DNA of 64,000 nucleotides from Paulinella micropora (GCA_019918135.1 WBZZ01002059.1:87501-151500); one strand, 5' to 3'. Positions 43,536 through 56,460 are shown, counted from the first letter of the stretch. Program-made: numbers and translations. The notes: generated from the letters alone by a model not told the origin.

Positions 43536-44170
43536 TCCGCGGTTAGTGCTATATCTCTCATAACATCAATACTAAAATATGATGGGTTGAATGAAATAGG
43601 CTTATCAACATTTCTTGATTTATAATAAACATTCAATGAAATGTTCGCGCCTTCTGCACAAGTTACGGAAACTCTATTAGTTGGATAAGTTTCAATACGA
43701 CCCGTTTTTTTGACCGTTTGTCCGCTTATATCATTACTAGGAGCCGTAATCTGCCATGCTAAAAGAGCTTGTGTCGTTGTTGTTTTTTGAACAATCCATT
43801 TGCAACTATATTCTTCATTAGTGAAAGCAGGAAAATAATCAGTTATTTCTGTATCAAGACTATAAGCATATGTGCCATCATAAAAATAGAATTGAAATTG
43901 AAAGGATCCATTTCCTACTGGATTTGCGGCCATTGTTAAACAACCAGAAAAAGAAACGATTATGGATTGACCAACTCCTAGATTGGATATTGTTTTGCTA
44001 CCAACTCCCGATGTGTCAAGAGTTGTAAATGATGTGCCAGTCATGCTTGATCTAAGTGCTGTAGAGTTATACACATTTTGAATAACTCGTGTCAGTGTCG
44101 GGGTAGCAGTAACGGCAATAGTTTTAGTATCTATTGACTGCTGTTCTTGTGATCGTCCAAATATATTCAT
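43526..44170 (-). CDS. Beta-rich candidate structural protein, copy B (214 aa)
   Basis: Intact frame from 44,170. MNIFGRSQEQQSIDTKTIAV, then alternating hydrophobic/Thr-Ser-rich strands with GSFQFQFYFYDG and NISLNVYYKS, ending SYFSIDVMRDIALTADYV. Predicted all-beta with no Cys cluster or catalytic motif. Divergent from the fibre gene, about 50 bp between starts. A capsid-surface or fibre-base protein is a fair guess; a structure prediction would tell whether it is a jelly roll. Confidence 0.6.
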   Translation of the reverse strand: MNIFGRSQEQQSIDTKTIAVTATPTLTRVIQNVYNSTALRSSMTGTSFTTLDTSGVGSKTISNLGVGQSIIVSFSGCLTMAANPVGNGSFQFQFYFYDGTYAYSLDTEITDYFPAFTNEEYSCKWIVQKTTTTQALLAWQITAPSNDISGQTVKKTGRIETYPTNRVSVTCAEGANISLNVYYKSRNVDKPISFNPSYFSIDVMRDIALTADYV

Positions 44171-44220
44171 ATTTTTTTAAAACTATATATACTACGATAT
44201 AAAATAATTCTATTAAAATA

Positions 44221-46656
44221 TGAACCATTTAGGAAATCCATGGACATATCATTTTTACGGCTCTGTCATAGTGGATGAGGATTTAGAAATTGATGGAGTA
44301 TTATATGGCATCATATTGAAGCAAACTCAATACAAGCAAGGACTGACGACATAACAATATCTTCAAGAAATAACAATTCTTCTTTATTGATATCTGATAC
44401 AGGCTATGTGTCAATTAATAATGAATATGATCTACCATTAGCGGACGGCACGGCTAATCAAGTATTAAAAACAGACGGGCTGGGCAATACTTCATTTGCT
44501 ACACTATCTTCAAGTTTTATAAGCGATTTTGAACTTGATAAATTAACGGATGTTGTTATAACAGGCACACCCAACAGTAATCAATTGCTTATTTATAGCA
44601 CAGGGCCATGGAGAAATATGACATCCCCCTTTCTAAGATTAGATGGCATTTTCGGTATGACGGGAACATTAAATATAGGGTGGGGCAAAGCATAACAAAT
44701 GTAAATCTTGTGGATGGCGTTGATGTTTCTGTTCTTGATGGCTCGGTGGTTAAATTGACGGGAGACAAAACCATAGCAGGGGCTGAAACATTTATTGACA
44801 AAATATCAATATGGTATGGGAAACCAATAATCATAGGCAGATCAACAAAAGGAATTGGTGCGACTGGTGGCTTAGAATTGTATGGTAATTATGGTGATTT
44901 CACTGGTGGTGCGCATATGCAAGCAATTACATCACAAGACAATTATCCTACTTTTTCATTAGTCAATTTACAACACGATACTACAAGTTTAGCTTTTGAT
45001 GCTTATATGGGTTCTGTTGGATGGGAATCAAGTTATGCTACTTCAAACTTTATGATTCATAAATCTAATGACAAATTTAAATTTTTATATGGTAGTGGGA
45101 ATGTCGTTGGAGACCCCGTTTTCTGGGCTACAGCCATAGAAATTGATACAGCAGGTTTATTAACCACGAAAGCAATAAATGCAAGTGCCGGATTAATAAC
45201 AGCAAATGCGGGACTAAATATGGGAGGGCAAAGCATAACAAATGTGAATTTGGTTGATGGTATTGATGTTTCCGCTCTTGATACTTCGGTGGTTAAACTA
45301 ACAACAGACCAAACCATAGCAGGAACTAAAACATTTAGCAACATAATAAATGCGAGTGCGGGCATTCATATGAAAAGCCAAAGCATTAAACAAATGTTAA
45401 TTTGGTTGATGGTGTGGATGTTTCTGGTCTTGATAGTTCCGTGGTTAAACTAACAGGAGACCAAACCATAGCAGGAAAAAAAAATTTACATCAACTTTAG
45501 AAGTAAGTTCTTCATCCAATCCTACTTCTTTGATGGTATTGGAATAGCCTTTGCTACAAAAATAGGAATGATTGCAGCACAAAAAACAGCAACAGCGGCC
45601 TGGTATCCGATACAAATAACTGGTTCGTATGTAGAGTTATATTCAGGTAATACTTTAATTATAACCGCAACTGGAACAACATTAAGTTTGAATAACAACA
45701 AAATAACAAACTTGGCAGACACTTCCGCTTCAACAGATGGAGCAAATAAAAGCTAGGTTGATACAAAAGACGGGCAAAATGTGAAACTAACAGGAAACCA
45801 AACCATAGCAGGAATTAAGACATATAGCAGTGGTGTTGAAATAACTGGAAATTCAATAAATTCAACAACAAAGGGAACATTCATCGTTTTCAATTCTACA
45901 AGTAATATTGGGTCAATTGCTAGTTTGGATATGAAAACAAATACGTATTACAACTTTGAAATTTCAGCAAAAAAAATAAGTTTTATTATTGATGGGACGA
46001 TTGTTTCGTGGTTTAATGCTACTGGCTTAGATTGTAATAGTAGTCGGATTGTTAATCTAGGTGCACCACAAAATGCGAATGAAGCGGTAAATAGGCAATA
46101 TCTGGATGACAATTGTGTGAAACTAACAACAGACCAAACAATAACAGGAAGTAAAACATTCAATGGGGCGAGCACTGTGATAAAATATCTAACTCTAACA
46201 CAAACGGCTGATTTTAATAATCAAGAAATCATTAATGGTGGAAATATTACATATAATGGGGCGAGGATATTAAACCAAAATGGAGTAGATATATTCTTTT
46301 CACAGACTCAGGTGGTTATCAATATTTCTTATTTAATCTAAATACTGCTACAAGTGGAACCGCGAACCAAAGAGGTTATGTATTCACGAATGTAGCATTT
46401 GATGTAAAAGGAGCTGGTCTTTATATTTCAAAACTTTTGGATAATAAAAGTGCTTCATCCGACATCGTCCGGTTTAACAATGCTGGCGGTATGCGGTTTT
46501 ATGGTGCCTTAGATATGAATTCAAACAACATAACAAGTGCTGGAACAATAACGGGAACATCAATTACTTCAACTGCTGGCATGACTACAACAACATTAAC
46601 GGCAAGCGATAAAATAACAACTGCATTAGACAAACCGATAATCATAGGCAAATCAA
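44221..46656 (+). pseudogene. Fibre gene, copy B (fossil)
   Basis: MNHLGNPWTYHFYGS start as in copy A, with at least four K-L-T-x-D/N-Q/K-T-I-A/T-G repeats (about 44,755, 45,295, 45,785 and 46,120). It differs from copy A in the number and order of repeat blocks, suggesting that fibre modules have been reshuffled. Broken copy. Confidence 0.65.
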
Positions 46657-47858
46657 TTCATCAGGGATAGCAAATTCATTAAATTTCACCGTAACTCATA
46701 TTACTGGATCAACATTTATTAAGTCGACTCGTTGACTTACTACTAATCTTTTGATTATATGTTCATAATTTCCGATGCATGATTTTCTTCACAAGTATTC
46801 AGCCGGGATGAGCGGGACTTTTTGCCTTTGAGCAATTGAGAGGTTAGGTGAGAGTAGGAAAATAATCTTCTTCTCGTCGGAGAGGCCTAGCTATACCGTG
46901 GGACGCCAGCCTTGCTTGTAATCTAACCGATACAGGCATGCCGCGATAAGCCGGGTAGCCACATCCGACATACTTCTCAGAGAGAGTGAGGGTAAGTAGT
47001 CGCGACCAATCAGGGTCTGGCTTTTCACCGCCAACGTGTGTGATAGGGCTTAGACATGTTTATTGTTATTATAATCATAAGGTCCTTGGTGCGGACATAA
47101 TAATAAATTATTCCAAAGTTCAGCAGACAAGGCAGATTAATTTACGTTCTTTGAGGGGGAGCGTCGGAGAAATACCGTTACTAGAGAATATCCATTACCG
47201 GACTTGTCCTTTTTGGCAAATTCACGTAAATGTATTCTCTGCCGGCCCTCCTTGCCATTTGCCTTTATATTACCATATTTCTTTACAAGTACAGGAAGAA
47301 TGTGCAACTTACAGTTGCACAATCTACAATTCATCCTTTCACAATCTACAATTCATCCTTTCCAGACCTTCTTGATTTATCTAGAATAGGGTTGGTCTCC
47401 GTCGGGACTTATGTAGACCAACCAATTATAGAACGGATAGTAATAGATGGAACGGATAGGGATCGTAGTTCTAGGGCTCAAGCAGCACTGTTTGTATTCA
47501 GAATTAAAAGGCAACAACACTGCATAAGTGAACTGAAAACACTTGACATTTAATAACGGAATAGTAATACTTGGACGCTTGTATTGACTAGTTATTGGGA
47601 CTAGAGTGTGGTCAAGTGCTTCACGGCATTGCCCACCCTCTGCGCACACCTCCTTTTATTCCGGCAAGAACCATTGCCCGTGGTCTAGTAAGCCTTCCGG
47701 TTTGGAAGGACTGCTACTCTATCGTGCAGCAAACACCTGGAATCGTAGCTCATTTTTTCCAGCTGGCACGTCTTGATTCACAGGAGCGAGCGTACGCGTC
47801 ATGTCCACTTCTTCCACTGGCTTGTCAGCACTTGCCACACCTATAGGTGCAGTACACA

Positions 47859-47867
<9 letters not shown>
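46657..47867. other. Unassigned sequence
   Basis: No supported gene. Contains a short direct duplication (ACAATCTACAATTCATCC twice at about 47,320 and 47,342) and (GA)n starting at about 47,870. The left border is where similarity between elements A and B ends. Confidence 0.6.
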
Positions 47868-47897
<30 letters not shown>

Positions 47898-48128
47898 CTG
47901 CGTGAGTATGACTGTGTGTGAGTGTGTGTGTGTGTGTGTGAGAAATAGAGAGAGAGATGTATGTATGTATGTATGTATGTATGTTATGTATGTTGTTATG
48001 TATGTATGTATGTATGTGATGTATGTCTATATGTATGTATGTCTATATGTATGTATGTATGTGATGTATGTATATTGTATGCATGCATGCATGTATGTAT
48101 GTATATATGTTATGTATGTGTGTATATA

Positions 48129-48173
<45 letters not shown>

Positions 48174-48311
48174 TGTATGTATGTATGTATGTATGTATGT
48201 ATGTGATGTATGTCTATATGTATGTATGTCTATATGTATGTATGTATGTGATGTATGTATATTGTATGCATGCATGTATGTATGTATGTATGTTATGTAT
48301 GTGTGTATGTA

Positions 48312-48354
<43 letters not shown>

Positions 48355-48412
48355 AGTATGTATGTATGTATGTATGTATGCGTGTATGTGTGTATGTATG
48401 TATGTATATATG

Positions 48413-48443
<31 letters not shown>

Positions 48444-48462
48444 ACGTATGTAAGAGAGAGAG
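47868..48462. repeat. Compound (GA)n / (GTAT)n microsatellite in two long units
   Basis: GAGA and GTAT tracts alternate; a block of about 190 bp (GA tract, GTAT tract, GTCTATAT motifs, GCATGCATG) is repeated from about 48,125 and 48,315. Met-Tyr-Val-Cys frames are repeat translations. Confidence 0.9.
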
Positions 48463-48602
48463 TGTGACTGTGTGTGCACGACTTGTAGTATCTGTGGCAG
48501 CAGCTGCTCCAGACGACGACGAAGGCGAAGGCGAAGGCAGAGAACGGCTGCTCTCCTCTTCTTCTTTGTCGTCAGCATGCGCCTGCTGCGCCATAGCAAG
48601 AG

Positions 48603-51600
48603 TTGCCACTGCCGCAACCCTTCGTTGCGTCCGTGGAGGCATCGATGTTGATGGAACCAGCTGAGCTGAACACTAACACAGCAGATGGTATGAGTACCAG
48701 TAATAATATGGAATTGCATAGTAGTAGGGAGCGGCAAGAGATTCAAGAACACACCAGGTCAGAGTTTCCCTCTCCAAGTCGAACCACCTCTCGAGTACCT
48801 CTCGAGTTGAATTGTCAGAGCGCTTTTGAGAGTCTCAAAAGCGCTCCTCAAATCCCTCCACTTTTGTAACCGTTGGTTCAAATTCTTGTCCCCACCGGGT
48901 AGGGTTTGGGCTATTACCCGCATTTTGAGGTGATATGTTTGGCCGGACAGTGCCATTTGCACGGCCGGAATCGTATGCGGAGTAGTTTTGGGATTTTTTC
49001 AAACATCTTCAAATCTATCCTCAAAAGGCTCCGCTTCGCTTGCATCACTTTGCCTGGTGGTAAAGATGCACCCTCACTCGTGCTGAAAGTTGCAACCCGT
49101 TGCCCAAGTCTTTTCCTACCTCCTCATCTTCTTTTTTTTTTTTTTCCTGCTCGGTTTGCAGACAGGCCACCGACATGAAGAAAAGGAAGCAGGAAAGGGC
49201 GAACAGCAGCTATCTTTTGCTCTTGCCAAGCAAGAAGTGTCTTTGCATTTCACTATTTTGCTGCTTTCACTTTGCCATGCTGGACAGGTTGCTCGAAACT
49301 TGGAAATTTCCCTCTCCGCTTCAACTTCGCCTGCTTCTACGACCTCATCGTCCGTGGTTGCTTCCTCTGCGTCCATGGTTACGTCCTCTTCGTCCGTGCG
49401 TGCTCCCTCTTCGTCCGTGCGTGCTCCCTCTTCGTCCGTGCGTGCTCCCTTGCCTTGCCAGCAGCTGCAACCACAGTGTCTGACGCTTTCGTCTCTTCGT
49501 GGAAATGAGTTGGATGGTTTGTGCGCGTCTTTTGTCCTGCATGACCGAGCGCAACTCAGAGAACCACCTCGTGTGGATGACCGTGCTCTTGCTGCTAACT
49601 AGGTCATGGACGCTTTGGGACTAGAAGCCGGTAGATTCAGCAGTGAGAATAGTTTCATTTTGGAGCTCGCAAAGTGGGGTTTTGCAACCATTGCAAGGAT
49701 TAGGCAGGACACACAGTCCACACCTCTGCTTACACCTTCTTCCGTACCACCGCATGTAACCTCTTTGCTCGGAGAAGTGCAGGAATTGTTTCAGCTTACT
49801 TCACGGTCTGCAGTGTTGCTCGGCGTACATGATATTGAGTGTCTGACTCCTTTCGTGGGTTCATCGTTCAACAACACAGGAGCCAACTTTGATCCCATCG
49901 CGCAAGAACTTGGTCTGGACACACACGGCATCGAATTTTACCTAGCCGAAAACCATCCAAGTGGAGATAGACGCATAAAAAGCGGAACGATTTATGTGCT
50001 GCATGTGACGCTGAGTAAGGTATACGATAGTATGTAACCCGGTATTTTCAATTTATTCTTCCTGAAATCGCGTGCAAGATGATGAGTGGTGAGTCAGTCC
50101 GCTTTGTACCTAGGTGTCGGATGAGAAGGGGTCAAGAGCAGCTGCGCCTGGCCTTTGAGTCTGGTGACGATGAGGTGTGGCAGTGTAAGAAGTGTGATCC
50201 GCCCACGTACCACGTCGTGCATACCGAGCATAAGGGGAAGAAACATGTTTGTCGCAGTAGAGTCGGCGGCGCAACATCGCGCAAGGCGCATTTCATACCC
50301 TCTGGCGAGGTGATTTCGAGTTCAGTCACTGATCAGCCGAAAAGGTTACAGCGGAATTTGGAGTTACTTGAATATTACCGACAGCAGAGGGCACGCTTTA
50401 TTGCGGTTGTATAATATTGTCCAGACTGGTTAGCAGCAGAGTGTCGCTGCTCCAAATCGTGTCAACTGCAACTGCGTTGCGTTGTTTTGCAACTGCCCAC
50501 ACAGGTAAAATGTTTCTGCATGTTGTTGTTCTCTCATTTGCTAGGGGGCCGGGGGCCGCCCACACAACTTTTGCTGCCACTTTGTTTCATATCATAACGA
50601 CATGACACAAAGTGACAGCATCGCTTACTGTACTAGTTTACAATACACATTGTAAACCGTTTTGGTAGGACTCCAGTTTACAACCCTCTGAAGCAGATCC
50701 GGTTGAAAGTGGCTGAACTTCGGGTTTGGTGGTATAAACTGATTGCTTCTTTTCTCCCACGTCCATTCTTGGCATCCGAATGGAAGACACAAGTCACTCC
50801 TCCCATCCGTTCTGATTGGACTCGACTCATGAATTTACATAATCTGGAAATCAAAGTCAATAAGCACTGGGCGCCCTGCATTTATTGTGCCACACAGAAG
50901 AGCAAGCAAAACGGTTGGTTGCTATTCTGCGAAGAGAAAACAGAGCACTTTCCGACGAAGATGAGAAGGAGATGGAGGAGATTAAAACATTCTTGACTAA
51001 GTTTGAGTATCATTTGCGTGCGAAGAACAACAAGAGATTTTACGATGAAGATTTAAAGACATGTGCTGAAGATTTGTCGTACATACTCGTAGTAGTGGAC
51101 TTTTCACGGCTGACTGTGGGTGGGGGGGATACAGAAGACGTAAATGACTGTATCGGAGTTTTGATCAGAGGGGATGGAAAGGCAGGAGTCAAAAGAGAGT
51201 ATGTGACACTTTACCACATCACTCTGATAAATTTTGTAACAATGACTTTTTCTTTGTGAGGGAGTGGTTTGACAATATTCTTGAGCGCCGAATCACACAT
51301 ATGCGTCAGCCTGTGCAGGTAACCAAACTTATTGTCTGGTCTCATGGAGGGAGGAAACATTTCAAGCAAAGGTACTCATTAGCTGAGTTCAGTTTGATTC
51401 TAATCAAACATCCTTGGCTCAAATTTGCGCAGTGGAATTTTAGGCCGTCATATCACGGGAAGGGTCTTTGTGATTCTCACGCTGGAAAGATTGCACAAGC
51501 TGTCTTATATGAAGGCTTTCATAACGGTTACATTTGGCGAACTTCGCAAGATCTTGCAGCTCTTATTAAGAGAAATCTCTCTAACTCAAAGCCTATGATT

Positions 51601-51975
51601 CTTCGGGCACCCATCAACCAGAATTCACAACTTAAACATCCAGTCACTAAAATTCCTGACATAGGAAAGTTACGCTGTTTTGAAGCAACATCAACACCTG
51701 GAATGTTACGAGTTTCTACATTTCGTGATGAGAGAAAACAGAATTTTGTTTTCCTAACGATCTGTCTTCTTTGCGGCCAAAGCCTGCATGGCAGCCTTCT
51801 GCTGCGGCGGTGGCAATTATTCTTATGCCTGCTGCGCTTCCTAGTCTTGTTACTCGACGGGCAGCTGCGCTTCCTGTAGTTGCAGCAGCGCCTGTTGCTG
51901 CATATCGAGGACGGGGTGGGTGTGTTGTGCGGAATCAACATGGACGCAGAGGTAGATCACGTCGTATTAATTAAA
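48603..51975 (+). pseudogene. Second DDE-like transposase gene, decayed
   Basis: Coding-like stretches at about 49,606-50,024 (MDALGLEAGRFSSENSF ... IKSGTIYVLHVTLSK), 50,079-50,411 (WQCKKCDPPTYHVVH ... KKHVCRSR), 50,703-51,259 (WAPCIYC; SYILVVVDFSRL) and 51,256-51,975. The last carries TKLIVWSHGGRKHFKQRYSL and WNFRPSYHGKGLCDSHAGK, the D-G-G-x-K-H-F-K and H-G-x-x-x-C-D blocks of an unnamed transposase group; the first D of that block is H here. A one-base frame change near 51,750 precedes an Arg/Gly-rich tail (RGRGGCVVRNQHGRRGR). Decay and the D-to-H change argue for a dead copy. No TIRs found. Confidence 0.5.
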
Positions 51976-52400
51976 AACAGTTATCTTAATATTATTAATA
52001 ATATTTAATAGTCACTCAGTAACTTAAAAGTATAACATATATCAACGGTTCAAAATTTAAATTTTGAATTTGAATTTTGAAAAGTACAATGAATTTAGTT
52101 TAATATAGTTGAGATACAATTTCCATGAATTTGGTATGAAAACAACAATGAAAACAAGTTGTGATATAGTCGTGAAGTGGAGCGGAGTGGTTTTGGGAGT
52201 GGTACCAAAAAAGTTACCGTTAGAGAAATAGAAAATTTGAAATTTTGAATTTTTTCAATTTAAATAAGTAAATTATTTTTTTAAAATCACAAGCAATTGA
52301 TTTTAATTAATAATATCATATTTCATATTTCAAAAAAATTCTACTAGATTTCTTGTAAGACATCTTGTACTATATCCTGTCGGCCTCTTTCAGGGCTAAC
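51976..52400. other. AT-rich intergenic DNA
   Basis: Very AT-rich, with many AATTTTGAATTT-like inverted motifs (about 52,050-52,085 and 52,235-52,262). No gene seen. Confidence 0.7.
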
Positions 52401-52468
52401 TCTGCCTCAACCCCTGCTGGTATACCCTGAAACGTCGGGAAGTTATCTCTACCATCCAGCAACAGCAA

Positions 52469-54242
52469 GTGCACACAATCATCGCCAACTGGCTCTCGAT
52501 CGAAAGCAACATCCTTCTTCGATATGACCATCGCTTCCACCCAGAACGCAGTTACTCCCGTACCCCACCATGGAAGGTCCCACAACGAGTTCTCCTACCA
52601 ATTATCCGCCACAATACTATCAGATCACTGATGATCAAGCGAGAATCCTTCCCCAGACGAACCTTCTTCTACCTCGACGTGGGTGCCAGAGATGGTCTCC
52701 TAGAGTTAAACACCAAAGCAAAGCCAGCTGAGCTGCAAGCAAGGTACCCGGAATCCCTAGACCTCACTGTTGCTCCGGTTCAATGGGATGATATCGCTGG
52801 GCGCCTCCACCTCCTAGAATACGCATCGTACCGCGAAGAACGGGCTAAACTCCCGCCAGCTGCCGTCAAACCGTCCACGTCCCCTGATGCTGTATTCCAC
52901 AAGATTAACCACGACAACACCCAAACCAAACCGCAACCCCTCTGCAGACAAAGCCACACCACCCTAAACCAGCGGTTTCAACAACGCCGCAACAACGTCC
53001 GCATACAAGTCGAACAACAATACCGACCAGGTGACCAGGATGAACCCCCTTCCCCGCTACCATTCACGGAGCCCACGCCTCGTCCCCAGCGTCAATGGCG
53101 CAAGCGACGCCGCAGCACCAATGCACAAGCAACACCTCCTCAGACCTCCCCACCCCCAGCCCCGACAAACCACACAAATGGTCAACTCAACAACGCTCCC
53201 TCTTCGATGACAGCGTACAAGCAAGCATTACAGCCCTACACGGGCCCAAGAATTACTAGCGCGAGCCGTGGCCGCAGCCAGAACACTTAGCATCAACACC
53301 AAACCAGGATCTACCTCCCTCGCTACCAAAGCGAATCCAGGAATAGTATCAACAACCAAACAAAACCATAAAAAACCCCACCACATCCCAGCTCGACTAA
53401 CCAATCTACAAACGCTAACTGAGCTCCACAAGCTCCTATCAACAGGCCAACTACCACCAGACGTCCGGACCACCTGGCGGAGATGGCGACGCATCATGCA
53501 CACCCTGGGACCTACCTCCGGGACGAGAACCATCGACACCCTGTGGGACTTCCATACTGATTCCACTCAGATACGACTTCCCCCCGAAAACCTCACTGAC
53601 CTCTGTGCCCTTGCCCTCAACACCATTGGCTGGGCCCGAGATCGTATCAACAAATTTGCGGGAAAAGCTACGACGGATTCCAACCTCGGGCACATGCCCA
53701 CCAGAAAGACCCTCAACTACTTATGTGATACAAATCGCACAGCAATATACAACAGGGCGCGGCAACGCAGACCGACACAAAGGCCTACCCAAGCAGCCAT
53801 CACGTAATAATACTCCAACCTGTTCCGCGCAAAGATCCCCACGACCGACGCCGCCCAAACCTTTGGAGGGAACGCACTGGGAGATGATTTCACCTGCCTT
53901 ACACCGCCAATAACGCAACAACACAACCGCCCAGATATATTCCTAGGGGAGCGAACAGCCCGCAGCCCTCCCCTGCCCCTCACTCTCACAGTGGCACATA
54001 ACACCACAACCACATCTGCAGCGCTTCCGGAATTCTGCGAACAGCAACTCCAACAAGATTGGGAACCGCATCTCCTTACGGCATGGTCCCAAGCACAACT
54101 CCAACAAACCCCGCCTTGGACGGAAAACCTCATGCAGTACACATCGCAATGTGTTACAGAACCTCGGCGCGCCACATACCATCGCACCAATGATTTTTTC
54201 ACCCAATTGCACTGGGAGGCCCACGGCATCCCGGAACAATGA
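52469..54242 (+). pseudogene. LINE N-terminal (ORF1-like) region
   Basis: Two overlapping frames. 52,469-53,290 has a FFYLDVGARDGLLEL segment, then a Pro/Gln/Arg-rich disordered stretch (QRQWRKRRRSTNAQATPP). 53,268-53,807 and the open frame continuing to 54,242 are helical and Thr/Pro-rich (WRRWRRIMHTLGPTSGTRT). A stop at 53,805 interrupts it. No CCHC knuckle is seen. Function inferred only from position before the enzymatic domains. Confidence 0.45.
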
Positions 54243-54539
54243 CAATGCGCCCCCCCGCTACAATTTGGAACTTGTACACAGCGCCGGATCCCTCATGCAT
54301 CGTGAACCTTCTCCACGAACCCGGAGGTGACTCCGACACTGGCAAGCGCACCCTTCGGATCCCAATGGGATCATCCAACTCCTGGACACAGGAACCGTGG
54401 CACTCCTCCTCCACCTCCTCCCACGCCCCTTACAATTGCACTACCACCTGGACTCCCTCCGCCCCAAATTACGTACCGACATCGATACCACCAACCCCCA
54501 GAACATCTTAACAGACGCTAATGACCCCACAACCACGGC

Positions 54540-54975
54540 TATCTTCCACATAGACGGCTCCAGCTTCCCGAAATTGGGCCACGCAGGGGGTTTTGGAGCT
54601 ATTCTCATGTTCCAAGAACACCTAGGTAATTGCAATCTTTGGATCCCACGAACACCCAACCACCAGTGCACACCAAGAAGTCGAGGCCGCCGCGATTGTC
54701 CAACACTACATACACACACGCCGGTGGCAGCCACACCAGACCCACGGTTTTACCGACTACAAGTGCCTCGCCGACTGCCAACTGCAAGGCGAATATCAAC
54801 AATTATTTCCCCAACGCCCATGCCCCATCCTGTGGGAAGCTATCGCCAGATACAAACTCACGCAAGGATACCTACAGATGCACTGGGTCCAGTCACACGT
54901 CGAAAACAGTTTCGAATGGCGCCACTGCCTCAACGACGTATGTGACTGACTGGCTAAAGAAGCTGCCCTCCTCCC
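54540..54975 (+). pseudogene. RNase H domain of the LINE
   Basis: All four catalytic blocks are visible in order: IFHIDGSSFPKLGHAGGFGA (first D), SAHQEVEAAAIVQHY (E), FTDYKCLADC (second D), then MHWVQSHVE (H) and LNDVCD (last D) followed by LAKEAAL. One frame change lies near 54,660 and a TGA at 54,947-54,949, in the last block. It cleaves RNA in RNA-DNA hybrids. In most LINEs this domain follows the RT; here it ends about 150 bp before it. Confidence 0.7.
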
Positions 54976-55009
54976 TATACCGACTCTTAGACGATTGGCG
55001 ACATACCCA

Positions 55010-56460
55010 CCCCCCCGTGCAACCGGCATTTCCCCCTCCACCTATACCGCGTTACCGCCTACACCTCCCGAGTGGTTATACCAAACACTTCACCAAGCTA
55101 CCACCCCAGCTAATCTCTTACCCCGACCAGCACCAAGCAATCCAGGAAGCGCGCCGCGACTTCACTCTGGACGAACTCCGTACTGCCCTCTTTGCCAAGA
55201 AAGGCCCGTCTTCCGGCTTAGACCAAGTCCCCCCAACTGCGCTACGCCTGCTCTCCCAAGATGGACAATCATATATCCTGCGTTACATCAACCTCTGTTG
55301 GCGAGAAGGCGTTATCCCACGCAAATAGAAGCCCACCCAACTGATCCAACTATGGAAAGAAACAGGCACGCTAACCCTAGTGAATGGCGCCCAATCATGA
55401 TTTCACAGGCAATCATGAACCTCTTCGCAAAAATGGTCGATCTCCGACTTAGAACACTTATGCTGGAGGTAGGCACCATGAGCAAAACGGCCAAAGCAAA
55501 CTGCCCACGTATATCTGGTGCTGACGAATCCAACCTCACTCTACGTCTCATCCTTTATGACGTCCGCAACGCAGCACGCGTGACCAACCGAGTACATACC
55601 CTCATCATCACGGCGGTGGATGTAGAGAAAGCCTTTGATTCCGTAGAACTTCCAGTTCTACAAAATGCCATGGGTGGCCCCCCCGGACGCTTTTTCCGAA
55701 CTCTATCGCTTCATCCAATATCTCTACCAAGGAGCCCTGGTCCACATGGGCAAAAAAGGAACTACCATCCAAGACTCCACAACTGTCTACCGGAAACGAG
55801 GGACTACCCAAGGCAGCCCCATCAGCCCCACCCTCTTCGGTATTGTTTATGAATACCGCCAACGATTAATATCAACCACATCCCCAGATGATACCCAGGA
55901 CGGATAACAGCTCTACGAACACACCAAACAGTTCAATTCGTGGCGCGGTCTGAAAGGCAAAGCCTTAACCAAGGAAGACGTCACTATCCCCCCCAAGCAC
56001 ACCTTCGCCGATGAGGAATGGCATGCGTACGGGGGCCCGGGCCACAAAGAGTTATACATACCCCGCGCCTAAGCAGGATTTAACAAGTCTCAACTCCAAC
56101 TACATGCCACCGGCTTCGCCACGGCCGCGTCCAAAAGTTTCACCATAGGAATCACTGTCTATCCATCTGGACATGGAGGACTTTGGCGTTGGGTTACGGG
56201 GAGTAGATAGCACCCCCATTCCAAGCCTGACAAAATACGAAAAATTCAGATCCCTAGGCCTATTCACCTCAGGGCTCAATGACCACAAACTCCAACTTCA
56301 GGAAGCCATGAACACCCTCTTATTGGCCACCCAAGTAGCCCTACACCTCAACGTATCCAACGCACGCAAACGAGAGGCACTCCGAGATCTGGTACCAGGC
56401 ACCCTCGATTTCCCCCTCGGATGGACCTCTATCACAGAATCAGATGCAGATACTTAGGAC
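55010..56460 (+). pseudogene. LINE reverse transcriptase
   Basis: RT blocks in order: FTLDELRTALFAKKGPSSGL (about 55,160), INLCWREGVIP (about 55,290), LWKETG, WRPIMISQAIMNLFAKMVD (about 55,390), VDVEKAFDSVELP (motif A, about 55,618), KRGTTQGSPISPTLFGIVYE (motif B, about 55,794) and SPDDTQDG (motif C, usual Y/F-x-D-D, about 55,880), then QLYEHTKQFNSWRGLKGKAL. A TAG at 55,326-55,328 and frame changes near 55,380, 55,680 and 55,905 interrupt it. The motifs are of LINE type and unlike the Ty3 RT at 20-22 kb. Confidence 0.75.

Larger units (their letters stand above)
42790..46656 (+). mobile_element. Virus-like element B, right part (fossil)
   Basis: Continues the gene order of copy A: helicase end, two small proteins, the minus-strand beta-rich protein and the fibre region. 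Similarity to copy A stops at about 46,656, inside the fibre region; the S74 end is not found in this copy. Broken. Confidence 0.75.

Noticed and set aside
6225-46656. Polinton/Maverick identity of the virus-like elements
   Set aside because: The only retroviral-type integrase here (7.5-9 kb) belongs to the Ty3 element by its LTRs and domain order; no polymerase B or double jelly-roll capsid was recognised.
46657-47600. Short frames after the end of element B as viral genes
   Set aside because: Base composition changes, no match to copy A and no promoter box.
47773-48752. Met-Tyr-Val-Cys frames and their antisense
   Set aside because: Translations of GTAT and GA microsatellites.
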